Position numbers and translations under genes: made by a program
In this document: one piece after another, positions 1-6,087 of the stretch
How positions within the stretch are numbered: position 1 is the stretch's first letter
How the letters are laid out: every line of letters starts with the position of its first letter
Source: DAXETY01 sp051155755
GTDB lineage: Bacteria; Desulfobacterota; Desulfobacteria; Desulfobacterales; SG8-13
Assembly (NCBI GenBank): GCA_051155755.1
Contig: DAXETY010000091.1
Span: 1-9,451, forward strand
Direction of reading: 5' to 3'
DNA: 9,451 nucleotides
The notes under the pieces: generated by a model
Database searches by the model: none
Told to the model about the DNA's origin: nothing
The model's input: only the letters and a program-made list of their open reading frames with translations

Positions 1-1
1 T

Positions 2-18
2 GAACATTTTTTATAACC
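2..18 (+). repeat. left copy of terminal-type inverted repeat
   Basis: GAACATTT followed by TTT and ATAACC. It matches the reverse complement of 122-139 in both conserved blocks. It may extend leftwards beyond the window edge. Confidence 0.55.
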
Positions 19-67
19 GGCTCGGCCATCTGTGGAGCACCTCCCTAACTTGCTGGAAGTACTCCAT
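11..67 (-). pseudogene. 18-codon transposase-like N-terminal scrap
   Basis: Reading the - strand from an ATG at 67-65 gives MEYFQQVREVLHRWPSRL and then a TAA at 13-11, inside the left inverted repeat. The segment EYFQQVREVLHRW resembles, from memory, the first residues of helix-turn-helix transposases of the IS21/IstA type, where a helix of this kind precedes the DNA-binding domain. The frame ends at once where the repeat begins, as expected if a deletion joined the start of a transposase gene to the far end of the element. No SD site is seen upstream of the ATG. The peptide is too short for a firm family call and is unlikely to be functional. Confidence 0.25.
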
Positions 68-121
68 TATTTTGCAGTAAAAATCTAGTTTGTTTTTAGG
101 CACTTACGGACTGTAGTGACT

Positions 122-139
122 GGTTATCAGGAAATGTTC
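122..139 (-). repeat. right copy of terminal-type inverted repeat
   Basis: Read on the - strand this is GAACATTTCCTGATAACC, the partner of 2-18. It also contains its own small palindrome on the + strand (GGAA-ATG-TTCC, 130-140), so a protein-binding role is possible as well. Confidence 0.55.
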
Positions 140-166
140 CGATTATTCATTTAAATTCACAGAATA

Positions 167-195
167 TTTACGTTTTTCGTCGTTTTTTAAATAAT
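167..195 (+). promoter_or_regulatory. possible sigma70-type promoter for the aminotransferase
   Basis: TTTACG at 167-172 (four of six matches to TTGACA) is followed after 17 bp by AATAAT at 190-195 (five of six matches to TATAAT), in a strongly AT-rich stretch. Transcription would start near 202 and leave a leader of about 75 nt before the ATG at 276. AT-rich DNA produces such matches readily, so this is only a candidate. Confidence 0.3.
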
Positions 196-198
196 TAA

Positions 199-253
199 CT
201 TTGATCCGACAACAGGCGAAATCAAAGATTGATAATAAAGAAAATTTGATTTC
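199..253 (+). promoter_or_regulatory. leader with mutually exclusive hairpins / clustered ATCAAA half-sites
   Basis: CTTTGAT at 199-205 is the exact inverse of ATCAAAG at 221-227. GAAATCAAA at 218-226 is the exact inverse of TTTGATTTC at 245-253. The middle segment (218-227) can therefore pair with the upstream or the downstream arm but not both, as in an attenuator or translational switch. The downstream arm ends 7 nt before the AAGGAG ribosome site at 261-266. In addition 221-233 is a palindrome (ATCAA-AGA-TTGAT), so the same bases could be a regulator operator. Which reading is right cannot be decided from sequence alone. Confidence 0.35.
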
Positions 254-275
254 CGGGAAAAAGGAGAAAGAAGCT

Positions 276-1502
276 ATGGAGATCGCATGCCGGGGGGGTG
301 TCGTATTCAACGCAGGCGATTTCAGAGAGATCAATCCCGGCGACCGAATTCTGATGGGCCCGGGCCCCAGTGACGTGCCGGCCTGCACGCTGCAGGCCAT
401 GGCTGCGCCCTGCATCGGTCACCTCGACCCGTATTTTCTGGAAGTCATGAATGAAACCCAGCAGCTGCTGCGCCACCTTTTCCAGACCGCAAACGAATTG
501 ACCATCCCGGTATCGGGCACCGGCAGTGCCGGAATGGAAGCCTGCCTGGTCAACCTGGTCGAACCCGGCGACGAGGTGGCCGTTTGTGTCAACGGCGTCT
601 TCGGTACCCGCATGGCGGAAATCGTCGGCCGGATCGGCGGCAAGCTCATCCGGGTCGACGCGGAATGGGGCACGGCCGTCGATCCCGACCGTTTGGAGAA
701 CGCCGTGAGCGGCCGCAGCCCCAAGCTCATCGCCGTGGTGCATGCCGAAACCTCCACCGGTGTCTGCCAGCCCCTGGCGGAACTCTCCGAAATCGCCCAC
801 CGCCGCGGCGCGCTGTTCGTGGTGGATGCGGTGACCTCTCTGGGCGGCATGCCGGTGGCGATCGACGCGATGAAAATCGATGCCGTTTACAGCGGCACCC
901 AGAAATGCATCTCGGGCCCACCGGGACTGTCGCCGGTGTCCTTCAACCCGGCGGCCGTCGAGGTCATGCAGCGCCGCCGCACCCCGGTGGTCAGCTGGTA
1001 TCTGGATCTGACCCTGGTGCAGTCCTACTGGGGCACGGAACGCAAATACCACCACACTGCCCCGATCAACATGATTTATGCCCTGCGGGAAGCCCTGCGC
1101 CTGATCGCCGAAGAAGGCCTGGAGAACCGCTTTGAACGCCATCGCCTCCATCACCGGGCACTGGTGGCCGGCATCGAGGCCATGGGCCTGCAAATGGCGG
1201 TGCCGGAGGCCATTCGCCTGCCGATGCTCAATGCGGTCCGGATCCCGGAAGGGGTGGACGACCTGGCAATTCGCAAAACGCTGCTCAATGATTTCGGCCT
1301 GGAAATCGGCGGCGGCCTGGGTGCATTCGCGGGCAAAATCTGGCGGGTGGGTCTCATGGGCCACTCCTGCAACCGCCGCAACGTCATGCTGTTTCTGACC
1401 GCCCTGGAAACGGCCCTGGCCTCCCGGGGACACGCGGTCCGATCCGGGGCGGTGGAAGCCGCCGGTGCGGTGTATGCCGACGCCTGTGCACCCAACGGAT
1501 AA
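276..1502 (+). CDS. class V PLP-dependent aminotransferase, alanine/serine/ureidoglycine-glyoxylate type
   Basis: A 408-residue cytoplasmic fold-type I PLP enzyme of the AGXT/PucG group, which transfers an amino group between a small amino acid or ureidoglycine and an oxo-acid such as glyoxylate or pyruvate. Visible motifs are GPGPSDVP (28-35), GTGSAGMEA at 81-89 (phosphate-binding turn), D184 in VVDAVTSLGG (contacts the pyridine nitrogen), K210 in SGTQKCISGPPG (Schiff-base lysine), the YHHTAPIN segment, and R357 in WRVGLMGHSC (expected carboxylate-binding arginine). All the catalytic positions are present and the length is normal. The ATG at 276 is chosen because AAGGAG lies at 261-266, 9 nt upstream; the same frame opens earlier at a TTG (201), but those residues look non-conserved and lie in leader sequence. 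A gap of 196 bp separates it from the transporter, so it may be transcribed separately. The amino donor cannot be told from sequence; PucG is possible but no purine-degradation genes are present. Confidence 0.88.
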   Translation: MEIACRGGVVFNAGDFREINPGDRILMGPGPSDVPACTLQAMAAPCIGHLDPYFLEVMNETQQLLRHLFQTANELTIPVSGTGSAGMEACLVNLVEPGDEVAVCVNGVFGTRMAEIVGRIGGKLIRVDAEWGTAVDPDRLENAVSGRSPKLIAVVHAETSTGVCQPLAELSEIAHRRGALFVVDAVTSLGGMPVAIDAMKIDAVYSGTQKCISGPPGLSPVSFNPAAVEVMQRRRTPVVSWYLDLTLVQSYWGTERKYHHTAPINMIYALREALRLIAEEGLENRFERHRLHHRALVAGIEAMGLQMAVPEAIRLPMLNAVRIPEGVDDLAIRKTLLNDFGLEIGGGLGAFAGKIWRVGLMGHSCNRRNVMLFLTALETALASRGHAVRSGAVEAAGAVYADACAPNG

Positions 1503-1611
1503 ACCGCGAGAGCGGGCGCGAGCGCCCCGGAAATGCCTCCCCGCAGATCGCCACCGCCGGTATCATTCCTGCAAAGCCTAAACGCCCCGGGACCGAAACC
1601 GGTCGGCTCAC

Positions 1612-1653
1612 TTGACAATCTTGTCTTCATCCAATAGGTAACGATTCAGTAAC
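1612..1653 (+). promoter_or_regulatory. possible promoter/operator upstream of the transporter genes
   Basis: The 196-bp gap after the aminotransferase (1503-1698) contains no gene. It holds a consensus -35 hexamer TTGACA (1612-1617), but the -10 at 17 bp (TAGGTA, 1635-1640) is poor, so a regulated or activator-dependent promoter is possible. GTAAC occurs twice, at 1638-1642 and 1649-1653, exactly 11 bp apart, as expected for a protein binding one helix face. Small hairpins at 1514-1527 (GGGCGC-GA-GCGCCC) and 1591-1604 (GACCG-AAAC-CGGTC) lack T-tracts, so no clear terminator follows the aminotransferase. Confidence 0.3.
1639..1652 (+). repeat. copy 1 of TAACGRTTCARTAA motif
   Basis: TAACGATTCAGTAA, 47 bp before the first permease gene. 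It matches TAACGGTTCAATAA at 3553-3566, just before the binding-protein gene, in 12 of 14 positions. Both copies follow a nearby TTCATC. It may be a shared regulatory or RNA-processing site, or coincidence. Confidence 0.3.
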
Positions 1654-1698
1654 CGAACGCGCGTCATTCGTCTTTCATTACAGCAACGATCGCATTTT

Positions 1699-2559
1699 AT
1701 GAAGTCCGACTCCTGGAAACCCTGGGTACAACTGGCCCCGGCGCTGACGGCCGTCACTTTGCTGCTGGTGATCCCGGTTTGCTTTGTGGTGGTTTACAGT
1801 TTCTGGCTGCGCGCTCCCAGCGGCGGCGACATCCCGGCCTTCCAGTTCGGCAACTACGCCAAGTTTTTCGCCGATTTTTTCTATCCGTCCCTGCTGATTC
1901 GAACCATCCGGGTGGCCCTGGAAACGGTGGCGCTGTGCCTGGTGATGGGATACATCCCGGCCTATTTCTTCTATCGGACCGAATCCCGGCTCAAACCGTT
2001 TCTGATGATCCTGATCATGCTGCCGTTCTGGATCAGCTTCATCATCCGCACCCTGAGCTGGATCAACATCCTGGGCGACACCGGCCTGATCAACCACGTG
2101 TTGATGAAATACGGAATTATCAGCGAGCCGATGAGCGTGCTCTACAACGAAGGTGCGGTGCTCATGGGACTGCTGCAGTATCTGCTGCCGTTCATGATCC
2201 TAAACATCTACGTGAGCCTGGAGGGCATCGACAAAAGCCTGACCGAGGCCGCCAAGAGCCTGGGCTGCACCGAATGGCAGGCGTTCAAGGAAGTGACCCT
2301 GCCGTTGAGCCTACCGGGGGTGAGCGCCGGATGTTTGCTGGTGTTCGTGCTGACCTGCGGCACCTACCTGCCGCCCATGATTCTCGGCGGGCCGGGCAAC
2401 GAAATGATCGCCAATCTGATTTTCAAACGCATCGTCGGCACCCTGGACTGGCCGTTCGGCTCGGCACTGAGCACGATTTTGCTGGGACTGCTGGCCATCA
2501 TCGTCTACACCTACAACCGCTACCTGGGCATCAACCAGATCTTCAAGTCCCTGAAGTAG
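1699..2559 (+). CDS. ABC transporter permease, PotB-like (first permease)
   Basis: A 286-residue inner-membrane subunit of a type I importer of the polyamine/opine/amine (PotB, COG1176) family. It has an N-terminal membrane helix at about 11-36, further hydrophobic segments near 66-90, 100-125, 147-175, 205-230 and 255-277, and the cytoplasmic EAA loop at 183-207 (EAAKSLG, with LPLSLPG at its end) that docks on the ATPase. Six helices and this length are normal for the family. The ATG at 1699 is the only plausible start, but no clear SD sequence precedes it, unlike all the neighbouring genes; translation may be weak or need an activator. The stop is 9 bp before the next permease gene, so the two are translationally close. 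The substrate cannot be read from this subunit. Confidence 0.9.
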   Translation: MKSDSWKPWVQLAPALTAVTLLLVIPVCFVVVYSFWLRAPSGGDIPAFQFGNYAKFFADFFYPSLLIRTIRVALETVALCLVMGYIPAYFFYRTESRLKPFLMILIMLPFWISFIIRTLSWINILGDTGLINHVLMKYGIISEPMSVLYNEGAVLMGLLQYLLPFMILNIYVSLEGIDKSLTEAAKSLGCTEWQAFKEVTLPLSLPGVSAGCLLVFVLTCGTYLPPMILGGPGNEMIANLIFKRIVGTLDWPFGSALSTILLGLLAIIVYTYNRYLGINQIFKSLK

Positions 2560-2568
2560 GAATTTGAC

Positions 2569-3366
2569 ATGAAACTGCTTTCAGGCTGGTCGTTGATCAA
2601 AATTTACACGCTGCTCATCTACGTGTGGATGTTCACACCGATCGTGGCGGTGGTTCTGCTTTCCTTCAACCCCCAGCAGTTCGGATCTTTTCCGATGGAG
2701 GGGTTCAGTTTCCGGTGGTACGCCAAGCTGGCGGGAAACGCCACCATCCTGGGAGCTTTTCAAAATTCGATCGTGCTCGGATCGCTGACCGCCGTTCTGA
2801 CCACGGCCATCGGCATTCCGGCTGCCATGGCCTTTGTCCGCTACCAGTTCCCCGGAAAAGACACCCTGAACACCCTGCTGCTGACCCCGATCATGATCCC
2901 GGAGGTGGTGCTGGGCGTGGCACTGCTGATCTTCATCCGCTGGCTGCAACAGCCGAAAAGTTTTGCCCTGCTGCTCATCGGACACGTGGTGCTCACCCTG
3001 CCCTACGTGCTGCTGGTGGTGCAGGCCCGGCTGGTGGGCATCAAGAAAGAATACGAAGAGGCTGCCCAAACGCTGGGGGCGAGCCCGCTTCAGACCTTTT
3101 GGTCGATCACTTTCCCCTTGCTGGCTCCGGCCATCTTTGCCGGGATGCTCTTTTCGTTTACCATTTCCTTCGACGATGTGACCGCTACGCTGTTCTGGGC
3201 CACGGCCCAGAACCAGACCGTTCCGGTGAAGATATTCGGTATGCTGCGCAACTCCATCAGCCCGGAGATCAACGCCCTGGGAACGGTGATGATCTTTTTG
3301 ACGGTGTCGATTCCCCTGCTGGCAGGGTATCTCTCCCGTCGATTCGCCCGGGGCGACGGTGCGTGA
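2569..3366 (+). CDS. ABC transporter permease, PotC-like (second permease)
   Basis: A 265-residue inner-membrane partner of the preceding permease (PotC, COG1177 type). It begins with a hydrophobic helix at about 10-33, has several further membrane segments, and carries the EAA loop from 164 (EAAQTLGASP, then FPLLAPAIFAG), the contact site for the ATPase. The following ISFDDVTATLFWA segment is typical of PotC-like proteins. The ATG at 2569 is preceded by AGGA at 2558-2561, which overlaps the stop codon of the first permease, so the pair is probably co-translated. Length is normal and no defects are seen. It is followed by a 215-bp gap with hairpins before the binding-protein gene. Confidence 0.9.
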   Translation: MKLLSGWSLIKIYTLLIYVWMFTPIVAVVLLSFNPQQFGSFPMEGFSFRWYAKLAGNATILGAFQNSIVLGSLTAVLTTAIGIPAAMAFVRYQFPGKDTLNTLLLTPIMIPEVVLGVALLIFIRWLQQPKSFALLLIGHVVLTLPYVLLVVQARLVGIKKEYEEAAQTLGASPLQTFWSITFPLLAPAIFAGMLFSFTISFDDVTATLFWATAQNQTVPVKIFGMLRNSISPEINALGTVMIFLTVSIPLLAGYLSRRFARGDGA

Positions 3367-3378
3367 TTCTTGCCCAAA

Positions 3379-3517
3379 CCGGGTGCGATGCACCCGGTGC
3401 AAGTTCAACATCGAAGCACAAACGTGCTTCTGTCTTTTCTTGCCCGCGGCGAGTGCCGCAGGAAGAATATTCAAGCCACCCGCTTCGCGGGTGGTTGTTG
3501 ACTCCGCAGCGGTGCGG
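3379..3517 (+). other. array of five consecutive hairpins in the permease to binding-protein gap
   Basis: The 215-bp gap 3367-3581 has no gene. It contains five perfect short stem-loops in a row: 3379-3397 (CCGGGTGC, loop GAT, 8-bp stem), 3413-3430 (GAAGCAC, loop AAAC, then a T-rich stretch at 3431-3440), 3446-3459 (GCGGC, loop GAGT), 3476-3494 (CCACCCGC, loop TTC, 8-bp stem) and 3504-3517 (CCGCA, loop GCGG). The second resembles a weak rho-independent terminator. In importer operons, hairpins beside the binding-protein gene commonly stabilise mRNA or partly terminate it so that subunits are made in different amounts. Alternatively this is a dispersed intergenic repeat. The role is inferred. 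Confidence 0.55.
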
Positions 3518-3552
3518 GCATGGCCAAAATCCGCAGGCGTTGCTTTCATCGA

Positions 3553-3566
3553 TAACGGTTCAATAA
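3553..3566 (+). repeat. copy 2 of TAACGRTTCARTAA motif
   Basis: TAACGGTTCAATAA, directly followed by the SD of the binding-protein gene (AAGGAGGT, 3568-3575). It matches 1639-1652 in 12 of 14 bases and is likewise preceded by TTCATC. Confidence 0.3.
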
Positions 3567-3581
3567 AAAGGAGGTCTGATC

Positions 3582-4742
3582 ATGGGAAAAGAAATGGGAG
3601 ATAAGCTGGATGAAATGGTGGATCGATATCGGGAGGGAAAAATTTCCCGGCGCGATTTTGTGAAATATCTCTGCATGGCCGCCGCCGCGGCCGGCGTCGC
3701 CGGAGGCCCTTTCAGTCTTGCCCGCAAAGCGTTTGCCGCCGATTCGATCACCTTTCACAGCTGGGGCGGATCCACATCCGAGGCCCTGCGCGAGTATGCC
3801 TTCGATCCGTTCACCAAGGAAACCGGCATTGAGGTGGTCGACGCCGCCTTCACCGGCATGGACGCATTTCTTACGCAGGTCAAGGCCTCTTATCCGCCCG
3901 GCGGAGAATTCAACATCGCCCACCTGAGCGCCGTCTACGATTATGCCAGATACAAGGAACTCGGATTCAATTCGGTGCTGGACGAAAGCCAGATCCCGAA
4001 CCTGAAGAACGTACTGCCGAAAATGATCGAAACCCTGCGGGCGATCACCGACGGGAAGCTTTCCGCCGTGCCGTACGACTACGGACAGACCGGCATCGCC
4101 TACAACACCAAATACGTCAGCAAGGAAAAGGCCGAAGAACTGGGTGCCGCGCTTCTGTGGGACAAGGAGCTCAAAGGAAAACTCGGCAGCTGGGGGGGCG
4201 ATTTCCGGACCAACATGTGGTATGCCGCCCTGTACACCGGACAGAGCCCCAACGACATCCAGGATCTGGATGCCGTCTGGGATGCTTTGCGGCAGCAGCG
4301 CGAGATGATGAAAAAATACTGGGCCTCCGGTTCCGAGCTGATGAGCCTTCTGGCCAACGACGAGATTTATGCCACGGTGGCATGGTCCGGGCGGGTGGCC
4401 AACCTGCAGGCCGAAGGCCATCCCATCGGGTACCTGGCTCCAGATGACACATATTCCTGGATGGAATACATGTACGTGCTGAAGGGAACCGACATGGCCG
4501 TGGCCCAGAAGCTGCTCAACTTCATGCTGGAGCCCGAACCGGCCATTGCCGTGGCCGAAGGACAAAAATATCCGCCGAGTCTCGATCCGCGGAAGGTCTC
4601 CATGCCGGAATCCATCCAGAAACTGCCCGCCTTCGATCCCACCGGGACCCTGGACGGGTATTTGTTCGCCGATCCCGGCTACTGGAACAGCCACCAGCTC
4701 GAGTGGACCGAAAAGTGGGATCGGATCAAAGCCGGCGCCTGA
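3582..4742 (+). CDS. Tat-exported periplasmic substrate-binding protein, PotD/PotF family
   Basis: A 386-residue ligand-capturing protein of the importer (COG0687). A long charged N-region leads to a twin-arginine motif SRRDFVK at 22-28, an Ala/Gly-rich hydrophobic stretch (31-47) and a likely cleavage site AFA|AD after residue 52, so it should be exported folded by Tat to the periplasm. Family hallmarks are SWGGS near the mature N-terminus, FTKETGIEV, VPYDYGQTGIAYNTKYVS, and IYATVAWSGRVANLQAEGHPIGYLAPDDTYSWMEYM. In polyamine-binding PotD the last region has a W-x-D pair that holds the amine; here it is WME, so an amine or zwitterion is plausible but spermidine or putrescine should not be assumed. 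The ATG at 3582 has a near-consensus SD (AAGGAGGT, 3568-3575, spacing 6), the strongest in the window, consistent with high expression. Length is normal. Confidence 0.9.
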   Translation: MGKEMGDKLDEMVDRYREGKISRRDFVKYLCMAAAAAGVAGGPFSLARKAFAADSITFHSWGGSTSEALREYAFDPFTKETGIEVVDAAFTGMDAFLTQVKASYPPGGEFNIAHLSAVYDYARYKELGFNSVLDESQIPNLKNVLPKMIETLRAITDGKLSAVPYDYGQTGIAYNTKYVSKEKAEELGAALLWDKELKGKLGSWGGDFRTNMWYAALYTGQSPNDIQDLDAVWDALRQQREMMKKYWASGSELMSLLANDEIYATVAWSGRVANLQAEGHPIGYLAPDDTYSWMEYMYVLKGTDMAVAQKLLNFMLEPEPAIAVAEGQKYPPSLDPRKVSMPESIQKLPAFDPTGTLDGYLFADPGYWNSHQLEWTEKWDRIKAGA

Positions 4743-4787
4743 GCCCGGAGCGCAGGCGCGGAAAATATGCCCGGCCGACATAAGGGT

Positions 4788-4925
4788 TTGAGGCGGGTTG
4801 ATGCCAAACGCGGCCTCAATCCGTCTCGAACCGACCGACGCCGGTCAATATCCATGTGAGAACCTGCTTTGACTTCGGGCTGTGCGATTGCGGGCCGCAT
4901 CGAGCCGGATTCGATTCTCCGGTTC
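4788..4925 (+). other. intergenic hairpins between binding protein and ATPase genes
   Basis: The 217-bp gap 4743-4959 has no convincing gene. It contains inverted repeats at 4788-4794/4813-4819 (TTGAGGC/GCCTCAA, 18-nt loop), 4833-4846 (GACCG-ACGC-CGGTC) and 4902-4925 (GAGCCGGA/TCCGGTTC, 8-nt loop, one G-U pair). None has a T-tract, so these are not clear terminators. They may reduce read-through from the highly translated binding-protein gene into the ATPase gene. Confidence 0.3.
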
Positions 4926-4959
4926 CGGTCCCGTTGGCGCGCCGGCAGGAGCAACCGCT

Positions 4960-6066
4960 GTGAACAAAGAAGAAAAAGATCCAAGATTCGTCCATTTTCG
5001 GGGGATCGCCAAGCGATTCGGTACCGTGGTCGCCGTTGAAAAAATGGACCTGGACATTGCCGAAGGCTCGCTGGTCACGCTGCTGGGTCCCAGCGGATGC
5101 GGAAAGACGACCCTGTTGCGGATGCTGGCCGGGCTCGAAGATCCCACCGAAGGAGACATTTTCGTAAACGGCAACCGCATCAACGACACCCCCATCCACA
5201 AACGAAACCTCGGGATGATTTTTCAGAATTACGCCCTTTTCCCCCACAAGAGCATCTTCGAAAACGTCGCCTTCGGTCTGAAATACCGCAACGTTCCCAA
5301 AGCGAAAATCAAGGAAAAGGTGACCCGGGCCCTGGAGATGGTTCGCCTGCCGGGCGTGGAAAACCGAAAGCCCGGGCAGCTTTCCGGCGGCCAGCAGCAG
5401 CGCATCGCCCTGGCACGCGCCATCGTCATCGAGCCGGACGTGCTGCTCATGGACGAACCGCTGTCGGCGCTGGACGAAAACCTGCGCGAAGAGATGCGCC
5501 GGGAGGTGGACAACCTCCAAAGAATGCTGGGCGTCACCACCATCTTTGTCACTCACGACCAGCGCGAAGCCTTGAGCATGTCCGATAAAATCGTCGTGAT
5601 GCAGGAAGGCAGCAAGCAGCAGGAAGGCGCCCCGGAAGAAGTCTACAATCGTCCGGTCAACCATTTCGTGGCCGACTTTCTGGGCCACTCCAACTTCATC
5701 GCCGGTGTCATTTTGGGGCGTGAAAACGGCATGATGAAGGTGCGCACCGACACCGACGACATCATCTGGTCCGACCACAAGGGGGACTGGTCCGAAGGCG
5801 ACCGGGTGGAAATCGTGGTGCGGGCCCAGCGGTTCGAAGCCTATCGCAAGCAGGAATTCGAGCCGCGGGCGGGCATGAATCACTTCACCGGGCGCATTAA
5901 AGACCGCAGCTACATGGGCGGTGAAGTCAGCTATTTCGTGGAGATGGAAAATCGCAACGAGATTCACGTGATCAGCATGATGCGCACGCGCATTTACGAC
6001 CTGGGCGACGAAGTCTGCGTGCAGTTCTCTCCGCATCATTGCCACCTGATCTCCGAAGAACGCTGA
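4960..6066 (+). CDS. ABC transporter ATP-binding protein, PotA-like
   Basis: A 368-residue cytoplasmic ATPase that powers the importer (COG3842, polyamine/Fe/opine type). It has Walker A GPSGCGKTT at 43-51, a Q-loop in MIFQNYALFP, the signature LSGGQQQR at 141-148, Walker B VLLMDEP with D165 and E166, D-loop SALD (169-172), and the switch histidine H199 in FVTHDQ. A C-terminal TOBE-type domain of about 100 residues follows (around 265-368), as expected for PotA. All catalytic residues are intact. The start is taken as the GTG at 4960, preceded by AGGAG at 4947-4951 with 8-nt spacing; an upstream in-frame GTG (4882) would add 26 poorly conserved residues and lacks an SD. The stop is 21 bp before the racemase-family gene, so the enzyme and transporter genes are very likely co-transcribed. 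It completes a full importer with the three preceding genes. Confidence 0.9.
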   Translation: MNKEEKDPRFVHFRGIAKRFGTVVAVEKMDLDIAEGSLVTLLGPSGCGKTTLLRMLAGLEDPTEGDIFVNGNRINDTPIHKRNLGMIFQNYALFPHKSIFENVAFGLKYRNVPKAKIKEKVTRALEMVRLPGVENRKPGQLSGGQQQRIALARAIVIEPDVLLMDEPLSALDENLREEMRREVDNLQRMLGVTTIFVTHDQREALSMSDKIVVMQEGSKQQEGAPEEVYNRPVNHFVADFLGHSNFIAGVILGRENGMMKVRTDTDDIIWSDHKGDWSEGDRVEIVVRAQRFEAYRKQEFEPRAGMNHFTGRIKDRSYMGGEVSYFVEMENRNEIHVISMMRTRIYDLGDEVCVQFSPHHCHLISEER

Positions 6067-6087
6067 TCATCCAGCCGTCTTCGAAGG

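Larger units (their letters stand above)
1..140. mobile_element. candidate miniature insertion element / IS remnant with terminal inverted repeats
   Basis: The two ends of this AT-rich stretch are inverted copies of each other. Positions 2-18 read GAACATTT-TTT-ATAACC, and the reverse complement of 122-139 reads GAACATTT-CCTG-ATAACC. That is 14 identical bases in two blocks with a one-base difference in spacer length, which is very unlikely by chance. Between them, on the - strand, is an 18-codon reading frame (67 to 11) resembling the start of a transposase. This is the layout expected of an internally deleted insertion sequence or MITE. The target-site duplication cannot be tested because the left flank lies outside the window. 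An alternative is a pair of inverted operator sites for a regulator. No complete transposase is present. Confidence 0.4.

Noticed and set aside
201..275. 25-residue N-terminal extension of the aminotransferase from a TTG start
   Set aside because: The ATG at 276 has a well-placed AAGGAG; the extension is Lys-rich leader sequence overlapping the hairpins.
222..1433. 403-codon open frame on the - strand
   Set aside because: It lies antisense to the aminotransferase, is rich in His/Gln/Arg/Gly without motifs, and is explained by third-position GC bias of the + strand gene.
276..1502. Assignment of the aminotransferase as PucG in a purine/allantoin pathway
   Set aside because: No ureidoglycolate, allantoate or urate genes are in the window; the family is too broad to separate PucG from alanine/serine:glyoxylate enzymes by eye.
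3379..3517. CRISPR array or integron attC site
   Set aside because: The hairpins differ in sequence and spacing, with no direct repeats of constant length and no recognisable attC core sites.
3546..4781. 411-codon open frame on the - strand
   Set aside because: Antisense shadow of the binding-protein gene; the + strand frame has a Tat signal, family motifs and a strong SD.
4882..4959. 26-residue N-terminal extension of the ATPase from a GTG start
   Set aside because: No SD upstream and composition unlike the family; the GTG at 4960 has AGGAG at ideal spacing.
4816..6045. 409-codon open frame on the - strand
   Set aside because: Antisense shadow of the ATPase gene, which has all nucleotide-binding motifs; the antisense product is His/Val/Phe-rich and resembles no family.
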